DNA of 64,000 nt from Thiocystis minor (lineage in GTDB: Bacteria; Pseudomonadota; Gammaproteobacteria; Chromatiales; Chromatiaceae), in the NCBI RefSeq assembly GCF_016653465.1, contig NZ_NHSQ01000159.1, forward strand, positions 1 to 64,000, given 5' to 3'. Every line of letters begins with the position of its first letter. Position 1 is the first letter of the stretch. A model generated the notes under the pieces. It ran no database searches and was not told where the DNA came from. It was given only the letters and a program-made list of their open reading frames with translations. A program made the translations under genes and the position numbers. Below, in pieces: positions 28,099 through 43,107 of this stretch.

Positions 28099-28709
28099 GC
28101 CGAATCGACAGACGCGAGCAAGCGCTCGACTTCTTCGCGAGTGGCGCCGCGCAATGGACGCTCGGTGATGGAATCGAGTGGCGGGTTTCGCAGGGCGCGT
28201 GTTGGCAGCACGATTAATTGTACTGGCATCCCGCCGGCAATGAAGCGGAAGAGCGGGTGGGCGTGGCGCTGACCGTCGGGATAGCGGAAGCCGCGTTCGG
28301 CTTCCTGCCAGGGGATCCGTTGTTCCATCAGCGCAAACAACACATCTTCCGGACGCTCGGCGAACAACAGCAATTCGATACCGGTTTGCCGGTCACCCGC
28401 ACCGGTGAGCGCGGAGCCGACGAGTCGCGGCGCAAAGTTGCGAAAAGTTTTCATGGCCTCTAGCGCCTTCTCGCGCAAATCCAGACAATCACGTTCATGC
28501 GTGTGACCGAGAAAGAGCCTGCGTTGCGTCAGAATCGCCTCCTGAACCGCTTCATTGGAGGGCCACTGGCGTCGATCGAGGATTCCCATTCTCGCCGCGG
28601 CCTTGCGTCTTGCCCGATCATAGTCTGACAGCCCCTGTTCGGCCATGATGCGCGCGGCTTCATAGGCTAGGCGCTCTTTGGTTGAACTGGTTCGCGCTCG
28701 TGCGGACAT
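28095..28709 (-). CDS. nucleotidyltransferase-fold hypothetical protein
   Basis: 204 aa. The start has a strong GAGGAAAG binding site. N-terminal helical part ([31 protein letters not shown]) is typical of a widely conserved proteobacterial family. The middle [25 protein letters not shown] resembles a minimal nucleotidyltransferase (GS..G..D...EL), although the usual acidic pair is not clearly complete. Its target is unknown. In relatives ponA often lies beside pilM; here this gene takes that side. Confidence 0.75.
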   Translation of the reverse strand: MSARARTSSTKERLAYEAARIMAEQGLSDYDRARRKAAARMGILDRRQWPSNEAVQEAILTQRRLFLGHTHERDCLDLREKALEAMKTFRNFAPRLVGSALTGAGDRQTGIELLLFAERPEDVLFALMEQRIPWQEAERGFRYPDGQRHAHPLFRFIAGGMPVQLIVLPTRALRNPPLDSITERPLRGATREEVERLLASVDSA

Positions 28710-29111
28710 CGATCTTTCCTCAAGGCATGGTCGGCCCAGAGCCTCAAACGATCATCGTTTCCCCACTGTCTCTGGCACTGGGATCAAGGTTGGGACTTTG
28801 TAACGGGATCCTGATATTTTTCGATCCAAGGGTAGTCGATCACGTTTCTGGAATCACGCGGGGAAGACACTAGCTCTGATCATGATCGAAGTGACTATAA
28901 TCTCAAATGCTGTCGCTTGACTGTCACAGCACATGTATACCCGTAGTACAGTTCAGGCAGGAGGCAACCCATTCAGGCGAACTTTGTGTCGTCAGCCCTA
29001 AAATTTACACATTATGGCGTTCGCGAAGTCAGCCAGATTTGTTATCTTAACGCCTCAGGGTTGGATTAAGGTTATTCTTAGCCTCAAGAGAACAGACCCA
29101 GCGAGATATTT
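28710..29111. other. 402-bp intergenic region before pilM
   Basis: It must contain the divergent promoters of the nucleotidyltransferase-like gene and pilM. TATAAT occurs at 28896-28901 but without a recognisable -35 at the right spacing. No ORF, tRNA or clear hairpin was found. The last 30 bases before pilM carry no strong binding site (AGCGAGATATTT). Confidence 0.5.
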
Positions 29112-30206
29112 ATGTTTGGCTTCAGCCGCAAAAATAGCCCCCTCCTGGGGATTGATATCAGTTCGACCGCGATCAAATTGGTCGAACTTTCAAAAAGCAC
29201 TGGAACCGCTTCCACTTTATTTCGAGTCGAGCATTCCGCCATCGAGCTACTGCCCTTGAATGCCGTGGTGGAAAAAAAGATCGCGGATCCGGAGTTGGTC
29301 GGTCAGAGCATACGCAAGACGCTGGTCAAGGCTGGCACCAAAACGAAGCGAGCGGCCATTGCCGTCGCGGGCTCGGCCGTCATTACAAAAGTGATCTCGA
29401 TGTCGGCATCGCTCAGCGATGCGGAGATGGAGAGCCAGATTCAGCTAGAGGCCGACCAGTACATTCCCTATCCCCTGGAAGAAGTCAATCTCGATTTCGA
29501 GGTGATCGGCACATCCTCGGCCAGTCCCGAAATGGTCGACGTTCTGCTGGCCGCCTCCCGCCGCGAAAACGTCGATGACCGCGTCGCGGCGCTCGAAATC
29601 GCTGGATTGACGGCGATCGTGGTGGATGTCGAGGCCTACGCCATGGAAAACGCCTGCTCCCTTTTACTGATGAAGTCGCCTGCCGATGAAGGAAACCATC
29701 GAACGGTTGCGATCGTGGATATCGGCGCGGCCACGACGACACTGCATGTCCTCCACAAAGGCCAGATCATCTATACCCGAGAGCAGAATTTCGGTGGCCA
29801 GCAATTGAAAGACGAAGTTCAGCGCCGCTATGGCCTCTCTCGCGAGGAGGCAACACAGAAGATTCTGAACGGTGACGTTTCGGAGACCTATGAAGCGGAG
29901 GTTCTGAATCCTTTCAAAGAGGCTCTGGCACAACAGATCGGACGCGCGCTCCAATTTTTTTATTCCGGAACGACCTTCAACCGGGTCGATCAGATTTTGC
30001 TCTCAGGCGGCCCCGCCAGTATCCGCAAGATCGATGTCCTGGTCGAGGACCGGCTTAAACTGCCGACTGTCGTCGCCAATCCCTTCAGCCAGATGTCTCT
30101 GTCTCCCAGCATCCAATCGCAGGAACTCATGCGAGAGGCGCCCGCCATGATGGTCGCCGTCGGTCTTGCCCTGCGAGGATTCGACGACCCGCGAGGATTC
30201 AATTAA
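29112..30206 (+). CDS. pilM: type IV pilus assembly protein PilM
   Basis: 364 aa, actin-like ATPase of the inner-membrane alignment complex; it sits in the cytoplasm and binds the PilN tail. Motifs: LLGIDISSTAIKLVELSK (phosphate 1), AVAGSAVITKVI, VAIVDIGAATTTLHVL (phosphate 2) and DQILLSGGPASIRKID (adenosine). It opens the pilMNOPQ operon, and the stop abuts the pilN start. Confidence 0.96.
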   Translation: MFGFSRKNSPLLGIDISSTAIKLVELSKSTGTASTLFRVEHSAIELLPLNAVVEKKIADPELVGQSIRKTLVKAGTKTKRAAIAVAGSAVITKVISMSASLSDAEMESQIQLEADQYIPYPLEEVNLDFEVIGTSSASPEMVDVLLAASRRENVDDRVAALEIAGLTAIVVDVEAYAMENACSLLLMKSPADEGNHRTVAIVDIGAATTTLHVLHKGQIIYTREQNFGGQQLKDEVQRRYGLSREEATQKILNGDVSETYEAEVLNPFKEALAQQIGRALQFFYSGTTFNRVDQILLSGGPASIRKIDVLVEDRLKLPTVVANPFSQMSLSPSIQSQELMREAPAMMVAVGLALRGFDDPRGFN

Positions 30207-30854
30207 GTGGCACGGATCAATCTACTTCCCTGGCGCGAAGCGGCGCGTCAACAACGGCAGAAGGAGTTTTTGATCGCCGGCGGCATCGCCCTCGGTCTCA
30301 CTCTCGCCGCCGCGGTACTGGTCCATCTTTTTTATGAAGACAGGATCGGTGGTCAACAATCGCGCAATCAATATCTCGAAAGCGAAATCGCCCGTCTGAA
30401 TATCAAGATCAAGGAAATCCAGAACCTGGAAAAGACCAAGGCCGACCTGTTGTCGCGCATGGAGATCATCCAGCAGTTGCAAAAAAGCCGTCCCGAAATC
30501 GTCCGGTTATTCGACGAATTGGTCACGGCGATCCCCGAGGGCGTTTATCTGACGAAAATCGAACAGGCTGGACGTTCGGTCGTCATCGAGGGCCGCGCCC
30601 AATCGAACGCGCGCGTTTCCGCCTTCATGCGCAAGGTCGAAGCCTCCCGATCGATCGGCAACCCGCGTCTGATGCTGATCGAAACGAAAGAAAAGACGGA
30701 TACCGGTCTCAGTCATTTCCGTCTCTCCTTCGATCAGATCAGCCCGAGTTCGGAGTCTGAAGCAAATGACGGGAAAGTATCCGCATCCACAATCGGAGCT
30801 GCCGGACGGCAGCTTGTCCATGTCACACCGCAGAGCATTCGGTCATGGACTTAA
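30207..30854 (+). CDS. pilN: type IV pilus assembly protein PilN
   Basis: 215 aa. GTG start immediately after the pilM stop. The N-terminus MARINLLPWREAARQQRQKEF is the conserved PilM-binding peptide, followed by one membrane helix (residues about 23-42) and a periplasmic ferredoxin-like domain. The 3' end overlaps pilO by 10 bp. Confidence 0.95.
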   Translation: MARINLLPWREAARQQRQKEFLIAGGIALGLTLAAAVLVHLFYEDRIGGQQSRNQYLESEIARLNIKIKEIQNLEKTKADLLSRMEIIQQLQKSRPEIVRLFDELVTAIPEGVYLTKIEQAGRSVVIEGRAQSNARVSAFMRKVEASRSIGNPRLMLIETKEKTDTGLSHFRLSFDQISPSSESEANDGKVSASTIGAAGRQLVHVTPQSIRSWT

Positions 30855-31462
30855 ACGAACTCAATCAGCTTGATGTCAACAACTTTGGCGAATGGCCCAA
30901 CCCGGCCAAGGCCGTCATTGTCCTCATCGCCTGCCTTGCCCTCGGCGGTCTCGTCTATTATCTCGACACTAAGGATCAGCTTGCTCGTCTCGATCAGGCG
31001 CAGGCGTCCGAGCGCGATCTGCGTGCCAGCTTCGAGGCCAAGCAGCGCAAGGCGGCCAACCTGGACGCCTATCGTCAGCAGCTCGCCGAGATGCAGGAGT
31101 CATTTGGCGCCATGCTGCGTCAGCTCCCCAACAAAACCGAGGTCGCCTCGCTGCTGGTCGATGTCTCCCAGACCGGGCTCGCCAACGGGCTCGAGTTCCA
31201 GCTTTTCCAGCCGGAAGACGAACGAACGAAGGATTTCTACGCGGAGCTGCCCATCCGGATCCGCGTGACCGGTACGTATCATGATTTCGGGCGTTTCATC
31301 AGCGGTCTTGCGGCGCTGCCTCGCATCGTGACCGTCCACGACGTACAGATCACCGGTACGGCCGCCAAGCCCGGCACCCAGCCTCGCGCGGAGGACAGCA
31401 AGCTGACCCTTCAGGCAACCGTGAAGACGTATCGATATCTTGACGAGGAGGCGGCGCCATGA
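30845..31462 (+). CDS. pilO: type IV pilus assembly protein PilO
   Basis: 205 aa: short cytoplasmic part (MDLNELNQLDVNNFGEWP), one membrane helix, a coiled-coil and a ferredoxin-like periplasmic domain (FGAMLRQLPNKTEVASLLVDVSQTG). It pairs with PilN as a heterodimer. The family position, size and operon order are all typical. Overlaps pilP by ATGA. Confidence 0.95.
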   Translation: MDLNELNQLDVNNFGEWPNPAKAVIVLIACLALGGLVYYLDTKDQLARLDQAQASERDLRASFEAKQRKAANLDAYRQQLAEMQESFGAMLRQLPNKTEVASLLVDVSQTGLANGLEFQLFQPEDERTKDFYAELPIRIRVTGTYHDFGRFISGLAALPRIVTVHDVQITGTAAKPGTQPRAEDSKLTLQATVKTYRYLDEEAAP

Positions 31463-31989
31463 ACCGCCATCGCATCGGGACGGTCTTCCTGCTGACACTG
31501 TCGTCCATCTTGATCGGCGGCTGTGGCGGAAACGGGATGAGCGAGCTTGAAGCCTACGCCCAGTCGATCAATGCGCGTCCTCCGAGCCCGATCGAGCCGC
31601 TTCCGGAAATCAAACCGATCGAAACTTTCGTGTATGTTCCGGGAGAACGTCGGGATCCCTTTACCCCCGATGCTCAAGCCATGCCGCCCGAACCGGTGAT
31701 CGAGGATAACGGCCTGGCACCGAATCCCAATCGGCGCAAGGAGGAACTGGAGAGCTTTCCGCTGGACTCGCTGCGCATGGTGGGCACGCTCGATCAGGAC
31801 AACATACGCTGGGGACTGGTCCGAACCAAGGAAGGCATCATTCACCGCGTGACGGTGGGGAACTATTTGGGCATGAACAATGGGCAGATCACCAATATCG
31901 GCGAGGATGCCATCCAACTGACCGAAATCGTCTCCGATGCGCCCGGCCAGTGGCGGGAACGTCCGGCTACGGTTGCGCTGACTCAATAA
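31459..31989 (+). CDS. pilP: type IV pilus lipoprotein PilP
   Basis: 176 aa. A lipobox is visible at LIGGCGGN, so it is a lipoprotein. The Pro-rich linker (RPPSPIEPLPEIKP) and the C-terminal beta domain beginning FPLDSLRMVGTL are typical. It connects PilNO to the secretin PilQ. The pilQ start follows 19 bases after the stop. Confidence 0.95.
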   Translation: MNRHRIGTVFLLTLSSILIGGCGGNGMSELEAYAQSINARPPSPIEPLPEIKPIETFVYVPGERRDPFTPDAQAMPPEPVIEDNGLAPNPNRRKEELESFPLDSLRMVGTLDQDNIRWGLVRTKEGIIHRVTVGNYLGMNNGQITNIGEDAIQLTEIVSDAPGQWRERPATVALTQ

Positions 31990-32008
31990 ATTCGTGGAGG
32001 GAAGACCG

Positions 32009-34369
32009 ATGATCAGCCTGTTTCAAAGAGATCGAGGGGGCAAATCCTGGCTCAACGGGTCCGCTCGAATGATGGCGCGAGCCTATGCCCTCGGCCTTCC
32101 GATTCTCTTTTTGATCATCAGCGCTCAAGCGACGGCGGCCGATTTAACGGACGTTCAGTTCGCCGCGCTCCCCGGCAATCGCGTTGAGATTCAGCTCATC
32201 CTCTCCGGATCCGTGGCCGCGCCCGAAACCTTTTCGACCGAATCGCCGGCGCGGATCGCGCTGGATTTCCCCGGCGTGACCAGCAAGCTCGCCAGCAAGT
32301 CGGTTCCGATCGGCGTGGGCGCGGTGCATAGTCTGGTCGCGGTCGATGCGAGCGACCGCACCCGCGTGGTTCTCAATCTGACCGATTCGGTTCCTTACGA
32401 GGTCAGCACGGCAGGCAATCGCGTGACGATCAAGGTCAATACGCAAAGCGATGTCGTCAGCGTGCCGCCCGAGGCGCCGCCCTCCGCCAGTCAGGTGGAC
32501 GATGCGGGGACGAGTCAACCGCCGCCCGCCTGGAACCCTCGATCGCGTCCCTCGCGGTCCGCCGCTTCCGGACCCGCGTTGCGGGATGTCGACTTTCGGC
32601 GCGGCACCAGCGGCGAGGGTCGGGTCGTCATCCGACTGCCGAGTTCGGACACCAGGGTTGCGGTGCGCGAACAGGGTAGCCGCGTTTTTGTCGACCTCCA
32701 CGATACCTCGCTCCCCCAACGGCTCTTTCGCCGGCTCGATGTCATGGACTTCGCCACGCCGGTCACGGCTATCGAGTCCCGTCCCAACGGACGCAATGTC
32801 GAAGTCGAGGTCCAGACCGAAGGCGATTTCGACTATATGGCCTACCAGACCGACGAACTCTTTACCCTGGATTTTCGTCCGCTGACGCCCGACGAAAAGG
32901 AGGAGATGGCGCGGCAGAAGGTGGTGTACGAAGGCGATCGTCTGTCTCTGAATTTTCAGGATATCGAGGTGCGCGCGGTGCTTCAGGTGCTCGCCGATTT
33001 TACCGATATGAACCTGGTCGCCAGCGATAGCGTGCAGGGCAACATCACGCTGCGGCTCAAGAATGTGCCCTGGGATCAGGCGCTCGACATCATTCTTAAG
33101 ACCAAGGGTTTGGCCATGCGTCAGACCGGCAATGTCATCATCGTCGCGCCCGCCCAGGAGCTTGCAGCTCAAGAACAATTGCAGATGGAGTCGCTGCAAA
33201 AAGTCGAGGAACTTGCGCCATTGCGAACTGAGTATATTCAGATCAATTATGCCAAGGCGTCGGAAATTGCCGCTGTGCTTCAGGGAGCCTCGAAATCGAT
33301 GTCGGCACAGGTGAGCCAGACGGGAGGTTCCAGATCGACGGCCGGCTCCGCCAATCGTGGTTCTTCTGGCGTTCAGCCAGTCTCCGCCAGCGCATCCAGA
33401 TCCAATCAGGGGATTCTGTCGCCGCGAGGATCAGTGACATTCGACGCGCGGACTAACACTTTGATCGTTCAGGATACATTAGCCAATCTTGAGGAAGTAA
33501 GACGCGTTGTCAGCCTGCTCGACGTACCCGTTCGACAGGTCATGATCGAATCGCGGGTCGTGATCGCGAACAACGATTTCGTCCGCGACCTGGGCGTGCG
33601 TTTTGGTGTCTCCGGCTCGATGGGTTCGATTAACAATCATGAATTGCTGATTGCCGGTGGTCAGCCCGGAAGCCTCGCCGTTGGCGGCTTCGATAAAGGA
33701 CCATTCGGACTCAATGCCGACACGGGAACTCCCTATAATTCCGGGCTAATCGATGCCGCAGGTAATCAGACGCTGATCACGAACTTACCCGCGAATACGA
33801 TTTTCACCCCATCCGGTTCACTGAATTTCTTGCTCGGCAAGGTCGGCTCCTACCTGCTCCAACTGGAACTTTCCGCGATGCAGCGAGAGGGTCGAGGCGA
33901 GATCATCTCGAGCCCCAGGGTGATTACATCAGACCAAAGTCAGGCGACAATCAAAGTCGGAACGGAGATCCCCTATCAGGAGGCCACTGGAGAAGGAAAT
34001 ACCACCGTGGCGTTCAAGGAGGCCGTGCTTCAACTGGATGTCACGCCCCATATCACTCCGGATGATCGGATCATCATGGACCTCAAGGTGAACAAGGATT
34101 CGCCGAGCGGCATAATAGTGCTGGGTGTCCCCGCAATCGATACGCGAGCGGTGGAAACCAATGTCTTGGTCGAGAATGGCGAAACCGTTGTTCTTGGAGG
34201 TGTTTTCGAGCGTGAAAAGACCTTCAGCAAGGAACAGGTACCCTGGCTCGGCGATGTTCCGGTACTTGGTCGCTTGTTCAAGCAGGAGGCGCGTCAGGAC
34301 AACAATTCTGAACTTCTGATCTTCGTTACACCCAAGATTCTCAAAGGCGACGTTGCGGCGGCGCCTTAG
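32009..34369 (+). CDS. pilQ: type IV pilus secretin PilQ
   Basis: 786 aa outer-membrane secretin. ATG 32009 is favoured because GGAGGGA lies just before it and would otherwise be inside the coding region of a GTG start at 31994. Signal peptide ends near ATAADL. Two AMIN domains (residues about 40-140 and 185-280) bind peptidoglycan. An STN/N0 domain starts at VVYEGDRLSLNFQDIEVRAVL. N1 and the secretin core follow, with a Ser-rich linker and VPWLGDVPVLGRLFK near the end. Confidence 0.96.
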   Translation: MISLFQRDRGGKSWLNGSARMMARAYALGLPILFLIISAQATAADLTDVQFAALPGNRVEIQLILSGSVAAPETFSTESPARIALDFPGVTSKLASKSVPIGVGAVHSLVAVDASDRTRVVLNLTDSVPYEVSTAGNRVTIKVNTQSDVVSVPPEAPPSASQVDDAGTSQPPPAWNPRSRPSRSAASGPALRDVDFRRGTSGEGRVVIRLPSSDTRVAVREQGSRVFVDLHDTSLPQRLFRRLDVMDFATPVTAIESRPNGRNVEVEVQTEGDFDYMAYQTDELFTLDFRPLTPDEKEEMARQKVVYEGDRLSLNFQDIEVRAVLQVLADFTDMNLVASDSVQGNITLRLKNVPWDQALDIILKTKGLAMRQTGNVIIVAPAQELAAQEQLQMESLQKVEELAPLRTEYIQINYAKASEIAAVLQGASKSMSAQVSQTGGSRSTAGSANRGSSGVQPVSASASRSNQGILSPRGSVTFDARTNTLIVQDTLANLEEVRRVVSLLDVPVRQVMIESRVVIANNDFVRDLGVRFGVSGSMGSINNHELLIAGGQPGSLAVGGFDKGPFGLNADTGTPYNSGLIDAAGNQTLITNLPANTIFTPSGSLNFLLGKVGSYLLQLELSAMQREGRGEIISSPRVITSDQSQATIKVGTEIPYQEATGEGNTTVAFKEAVLQLDVTPHITPDDRIIMDLKVNKDSPSGIIVLGVPAIDTRAVETNVLVENGETVVLGGVFEREKTFSKEQVPWLGDVPVLGRLFKQEARQDNNSELLIFVTPKILKGDVAAAP

Positions 34370-34761
34370 TTGGGATGGGAGAACGGCCCGCCCTATGCGC
34401 CAAGGATGGCGCGGCTCGGACCTGTCCACGAAAAATCGGAAGATTGCGGTTTTTTTCGATAGCGCCGGGCCTCATGTCCGGTTTAGCGATCTCCGGTATG
34501 ATAGGCGTTGTTTTGAATGAAGGCATCGGCCATCGTTCTGGCCAGACGCCCGAAAGGGCGGGCGAGGCAGACGCCCTCGGTCGATCGACCTGAACACGGT
34601 TCAATCTCGCTAGAATGGTCAAAGTGGCGACCCGTTGACGGCCGCTCCCGATCCACCCGTCGCTGGACAGGCTGAGTTACGCCCGCCCCCTCCATCCAAT
34701 GCGCGCGGGTATGGGCTACGTGCCCTTGCCCGCGTGCCGAAAATCTGGCATATCGTTCGCT
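34370..34761. other. 392-bp region between pilQ and aroK
   Basis: No gene recognised. A weak AT-rich hairpin with a T7 run (about 34431-34459) could end pilQ transcription. TAGAAT near 34612 could be part of an aroK promoter, but a matching -35 is not clear. In relatives the spacing is often shorter. Confidence 0.4.
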
Positions 34762-35286
34762 ATGATGCGTGCACAGAATATATTTATCGTCGGCCCCATG
34801 GGCGCCGGCAAAAGTACCGTCGGTCGGCAACTCTCCGAGTCGCTGTCGTATACCTTCAAGGACAGCGATCAGGAAATCCAGCGCCGTACCGGCGTGGACA
34901 TCCCGACCATCTTTGAATTTGAGGGCGAGGAAGGTTTTCGTAACCGCGAGCGTCAGGTCATCGAGGAATTGGTGAGCGAGGAACGGATCGTGCTGGCCAC
35001 CGGGGGCGGGGCGATCCTGAATGCGGAGAATCGTCAGAACCTCTCTTCCCGAGGGGTGGTGATCTATCTGCATTGCAGCCCGGAGCAGCAATACGCCCGC
35101 ACCGCCCGTGATCGCAACCGTCCCTTGCTCGACACCGAGGATCCGCTGGCCAAACTGCGCGAGATCATGGAAGAGCGCGAACCGCTCTACCGCCAGGTCG
35201 CCGACATGGTGGTCTCCACCGAGAAACGCGGCACCAGTTCGGTGGTCAAGGAAATCTGCCGCAGACTCGCCTCCGAAGAGATCTGA
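34762..35286 (+). CDS. aroK: shikimate kinase
   Basis: 174 aa. The start at 34762 ([18 protein letters not shown]) gives the standard length; an upstream ATG at 34699 adds non-conserved residues. P-loop [44 protein letters not shown] (shikimate site), ATGGGAIL and the lid arginines [12 protein letters not shown] are present. It phosphorylates shikimate in aromatic amino-acid synthesis. Followed by aroB, 17 bp away. Confidence 0.96.
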   Translation: MMRAQNIFIVGPMGAGKSTVGRQLSESLSYTFKDSDQEIQRRTGVDIPTIFEFEGEEGFRNRERQVIEELVSEERIVLATGGGAILNAENRQNLSSRGVVIYLHCSPEQQYARTARDRNRPLLDTEDPLAKLREIMEEREPLYRQVADMVVSTEKRGTSSVVKEICRRLASEEI

Positions 35287-35303
35287 ACGGGGAGAACAGG
35301 ATC

Positions 35304-36383
35304 ATGAAAACGCTCTCGGTGGCCCTTGGGGCACGCACCTATCCTATCCAGATCGGGAGGGATTTGCTGTCGGATCCGGAGCTGTATCGGCCCTATCTCC
35401 AGGGCGCTCAGGTGATGATCGTCACCAACGAGACGTTGGCGCCGCTCTATCTGGAGCGCACCCGGCAGGCTCTGACCGATTATCAGGTGCGCGAGGCGAT
35501 CCTGCCCGATGGCGAGCAATATAAGACGCTCGATGTCTGGAACCGAATTTTCGACGCCCTGCTGGATGCCCGGTTTGGACGCGACTGCACACTGATCGCC
35601 CTGGGTGGCGGGGTGGTCGGTGACATGGCCGGCTTCGCGGCGGCCTGCTATCAGCGCGGCGTGGCCTTCATCCAGGCGCCAACCACCCTGCTCGCCCAAG
35701 TCGACTCGTCGGTCGGCGGCAAGACCGGCATCAACCATCCGGCCGGCAAAAACATGATCGGCGCCTTTTATCAGCCGCGCGCCGTGATCGCCGATACCGC
35801 AACCCTCGAAACCCTGCCCCAGCGCGAATTGTCCGCCGGTCTGGCCGAGGTCATCAAATACGGTTTCATCCGTGACGCGGCCTTCCTCGATTGGCTGGAG
35901 ACGCACCTGTCGGAAGTGCTCGGCCGGGAACCGGACGCCCTGTCGCATATCATCCTGCGCTCCTGCGAGATCAAGGCGGAGATCGTCGCCGCGGACGAAC
36001 TGGAAGCCGGTCAGCGCGCGCTGCTCAATTTCGGTCACACCTTCGGGCACGCCATTGAGACCGGCATGGGCTACGGTCAGTGGTTGCATGGCGAGGCGGT
36101 CGGGGTAGGCATGTGCATGGCCGCCGACCTGTCGGCGCGGCTGGGTTGGCTGTCGGGCGCGGAACTCGAACGGGTGCGTCGGCTCGTGGCCAGCGCGGGT
36201 TTGCCCGTCGACCCGCCGCCCGAGGTCTCCGCGGAGCGTTTCCTGGAATTGATGGCCGTGGATAAAAAGGTGCTGAATGGCCAGTTGCGCCTGGTGCTGT
36301 TACGCCAGCTTGGCGAGGGTGTGGTCACCGGGGATTTTGACCCCGATTTGTTGAGTGCCACGCTCTACGCTTGGGATCGCTGA
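35304..36383 (+). CDS. aroB: 3-dehydroquinate synthase
   Basis: 359 aa, NAD- and metal-dependent. Motifs: [65 protein letters not shown] and [17 protein letters not shown] with metal-binding histidines. The aroKB pair is the classic partner of pilMNOPQ in gammaproteobacteria. GGGGAGAA precedes the start. Confidence 0.97.
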   Translation: MKTLSVALGARTYPIQIGRDLLSDPELYRPYLQGAQVMIVTNETLAPLYLERTRQALTDYQVREAILPDGEQYKTLDVWNRIFDALLDARFGRDCTLIALGGGVVGDMAGFAAACYQRGVAFIQAPTTLLAQVDSSVGGKTGINHPAGKNMIGAFYQPRAVIADTATLETLPQRELSAGLAEVIKYGFIRDAAFLDWLETHLSEVLGREPDALSHIILRSCEIKAEIVAADELEAGQRALLNFGHTFGHAIETGMGYGQWLHGEAVGVGMCMAADLSARLGWLSGAELERVRRLVASAGLPVDPPPEVSAERFLELMAVDKKVLNGQLRLVLLRQLGEGVVTGDFDPDLLSATLYAWDR

Positions 36384-36897
36384 GGATTCGCGGCGGCGTC
36401 GCTTGCCATCGGATGGTGCGATTTGATCCAGAATGGTGCGAATTTTAGGCGGCGACGAGACCTTCGGGTGTGTCATCAATTCTCGGGATGCCTGTAGGGG
36501 CGAATGAATTCGCCCCGACGGCGATGCCGCGCAACACCCGCGTCGAGCGCATCGATCCGAGCCCCGGACAGTGGCGCGGCGGCGATGGTCCCACACGAAT
36601 ACAATGGATGACACGCCTTGGACGATTTCCGGAAAACGCATCAAGATCTCCTGTCTGTGGTACGGCTCATGCTTAAGCGTTATCCTTGGCGGTTCTTCGA
36701 TGGCGAGATGTTTTCCCCGCGGCCCTGGTGCGCTTGCGATTGAATCATCCAGACCACCGGAACACAGGATTGTGCTGTCCAATGACTGGTTGGGGCGTTG
36801 CCTGACGGTTGATCGCTCGCGCGTTCGACTGACAGCGCCCGCCGTCAATGGCGCCACAATCGGAACCCTTTACCCCCAGGTATCAACGAGGTCAGAG
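36384..36897. other. 514-bp region between aroB and gltB
   Basis: No gene supported. The gltB frame is open upstream for 109 codons but that part has no glutamate-synthase similarity and unusual composition. A palindrome is present at 36497-36516. In Pseudomonas a SPOR-domain (DamX-like) gene sits here; nothing like it remains. The direct repeat ATGGTGCGA occurs at about 36413 and 36433. Confidence 0.5.
36497..36516. repeat. palindrome GGGGCGAAT-GA-ATTCGCCCC
   Basis: Arms of nine bases (36497-36505 and 36508-36516) with a 2-base centre, preceded by TGTA. Such GGGGCGAAT palindromes are known as dispersed intergenic repeats in several bacterial genomes. Only one copy occurs in this window. Confidence 0.6.
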
Positions 36898-41545
<4,648 letters not shown>

Positions 41546-41553
<8 letters not shown>

Positions 41554-43012
41554 GCCAACCGGATTCATGGAATACGACCGTCGCGACCGGCGCTATCAGC
41601 CGGCCGCCGATCGGGTCGTGCACTACAACGAGTTCGTGATTCCGTTGAAGGAGAACGAACTGAGCGAGCAAGGCGCGCGCTGCATGGATTGCGGCATTCC
41701 TTTCTGTCATCAGGGCTGCCCGGTCAACAACATCATTCCGGACTGGAACGACCTGGTGTATCGCGGGGACTGGCAGGCCGCCATCGAGGTGCTGCACTCG
41801 ACCAACAACTTCCCCGAGTTCACCGGACGCATCTGTCCCGCGCCCTGCGAGACCGCCTGCACCCTGAACATCGACGACACGCCGGTCACCATCAAGACCA
41901 TCGAATGCGCCATCGTCGACCGCGCCTGGGCCGAGGGTTGGATCAAGCCCCAGGTTCCTGAGCGGCGGACCGGCAAGCGGGTAGCGGTGGTCGGTTCCGG
42001 TCCAGCCGGGCTGGCGACGGCCCAGCAACTGGCGCGTGCCGGTCATCAGGTGTCGCTGTTCGAGAAGGCCGACCGGATCGGTGGGCTACTGCGCTACGGC
42101 ATCCCGGACTTCAAACTGAGCAAGTCGCTGATCGACCGCCGCATGGCGCAGATGCGCACCGAGGGGGTGGAATTCCACACCAACGCGCACATCGGCGTCG
42201 AGATTCCGGTCAGCAAACTGCGTGCGGACTATGACGCCGTGGTTCTTGCTGGCGGTTCGGAGCAGCCGCGCGATCTGCCGGTGCCGGGGCGCGAGCTTTC
42301 CGGAGTGCATTTCGCGATGGATTTCCTGACTCGCAACAGCAAGCGGGTACAAGGCTCTCCGGTGCCCGACAGCGATTTCATCAGCGCGCAGGGCAAGCAT
42401 GTCGTCGTGATCGGCGGCGGCGACACGGGGTCGGATTGCATCGGTACTTCCAACCGGCATGGTGCCCGCTCGGTCACTCAGATCGAGATCCTCGATCGTC
42501 CTCCCGTGAAAGAGGACAAAGGGCTGACCTGGCCCGACTGGCCGAACCGGATGCGTACCTCCAGTTCGCAGGAAGAAGGTTGCGAGAGGATGTGGAATGT
42601 CGCGACCAAGGGCTTCCGGGGCGATGCCGAAGGTCGGGTCGCGGCGCTCCAGTATTGCCTGGTGCGCTGGGAGAAAGACGCCGAGGGACGCTGGAAAATG
42701 GAAGAAATTCCGGGCAGCGAGGGCGAACTCAAGGCGGATCTGGTGCTGCTGGCGATGGGCTTCATGCATCCCGTGCATGCCGGCATGCTCGACGAACTCA
42801 AGACGACAGCCGGGTTGGAACTGGACGCTCGCGGCAACGTCAAGGGCGTGACGGAGGGACCGAACGCCTACCGCACCTCGGTCGATGGCGTGTTCAGCGC
42901 GGGCGACATGCGGCGCGGTCAGTCGCTGGTCGTCTGGGCCATTCGCGAAGGCCGCCAATGCGCCCGCGCGGTCGACGAGTGGCTGATGGGGGCAACCGGT
43001 CTACCACGATAG
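41546..43012 (+). CDS. gltD: glutamate synthase small subunit
   Basis: 488 aa, FAD- and NADPH-binding. Cysteine motifs [17 protein letters not shown] and CPAPCETAC bind two 4Fe-4S clusters. Then [18 protein letters not shown] (FAD) and [21 protein letters not shown] (NADPH). ATG 41546 lies inside the end of gltB, so translation is coupled. A strong hairpin terminator follows. Confidence 0.97.
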
Positions 43013-43037
43013 GGGCCGCGGGTTTTCGGCGATGACA

Positions 43038-43068
43038 AAAGGCGGCCATTGGGCCGCCTTTCTGTTAT
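43038..43068 (+). terminator. rho-independent terminator after gltD
   Basis: Arms AAAGGCGGCC (43038-43047) and GGCCGCCTTT (43052-43061), 4-base loop ATTG, a 10-bp perfect stem followed by CTGTTA. It lies 26 bp after the gltD stop and should end the gltBD transcript. Confidence 0.85.
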
Positions 43069-43107
43069 CGGAAGTACACTCGATCCTTGACCGTGATGGA
43101 GATCGTC

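Noticed and set aside
28896-28901. TATAAT as a pilM promoter
   Set aside because: No -35-like hexamer at 16-18 bp; the position is more than 200 bp from the gene.
34699-34761. Upstream start for aroK
   Set aside because: The extra 21 residues are unlike shikimate kinase and include a Cys/Pro-rich stretch.
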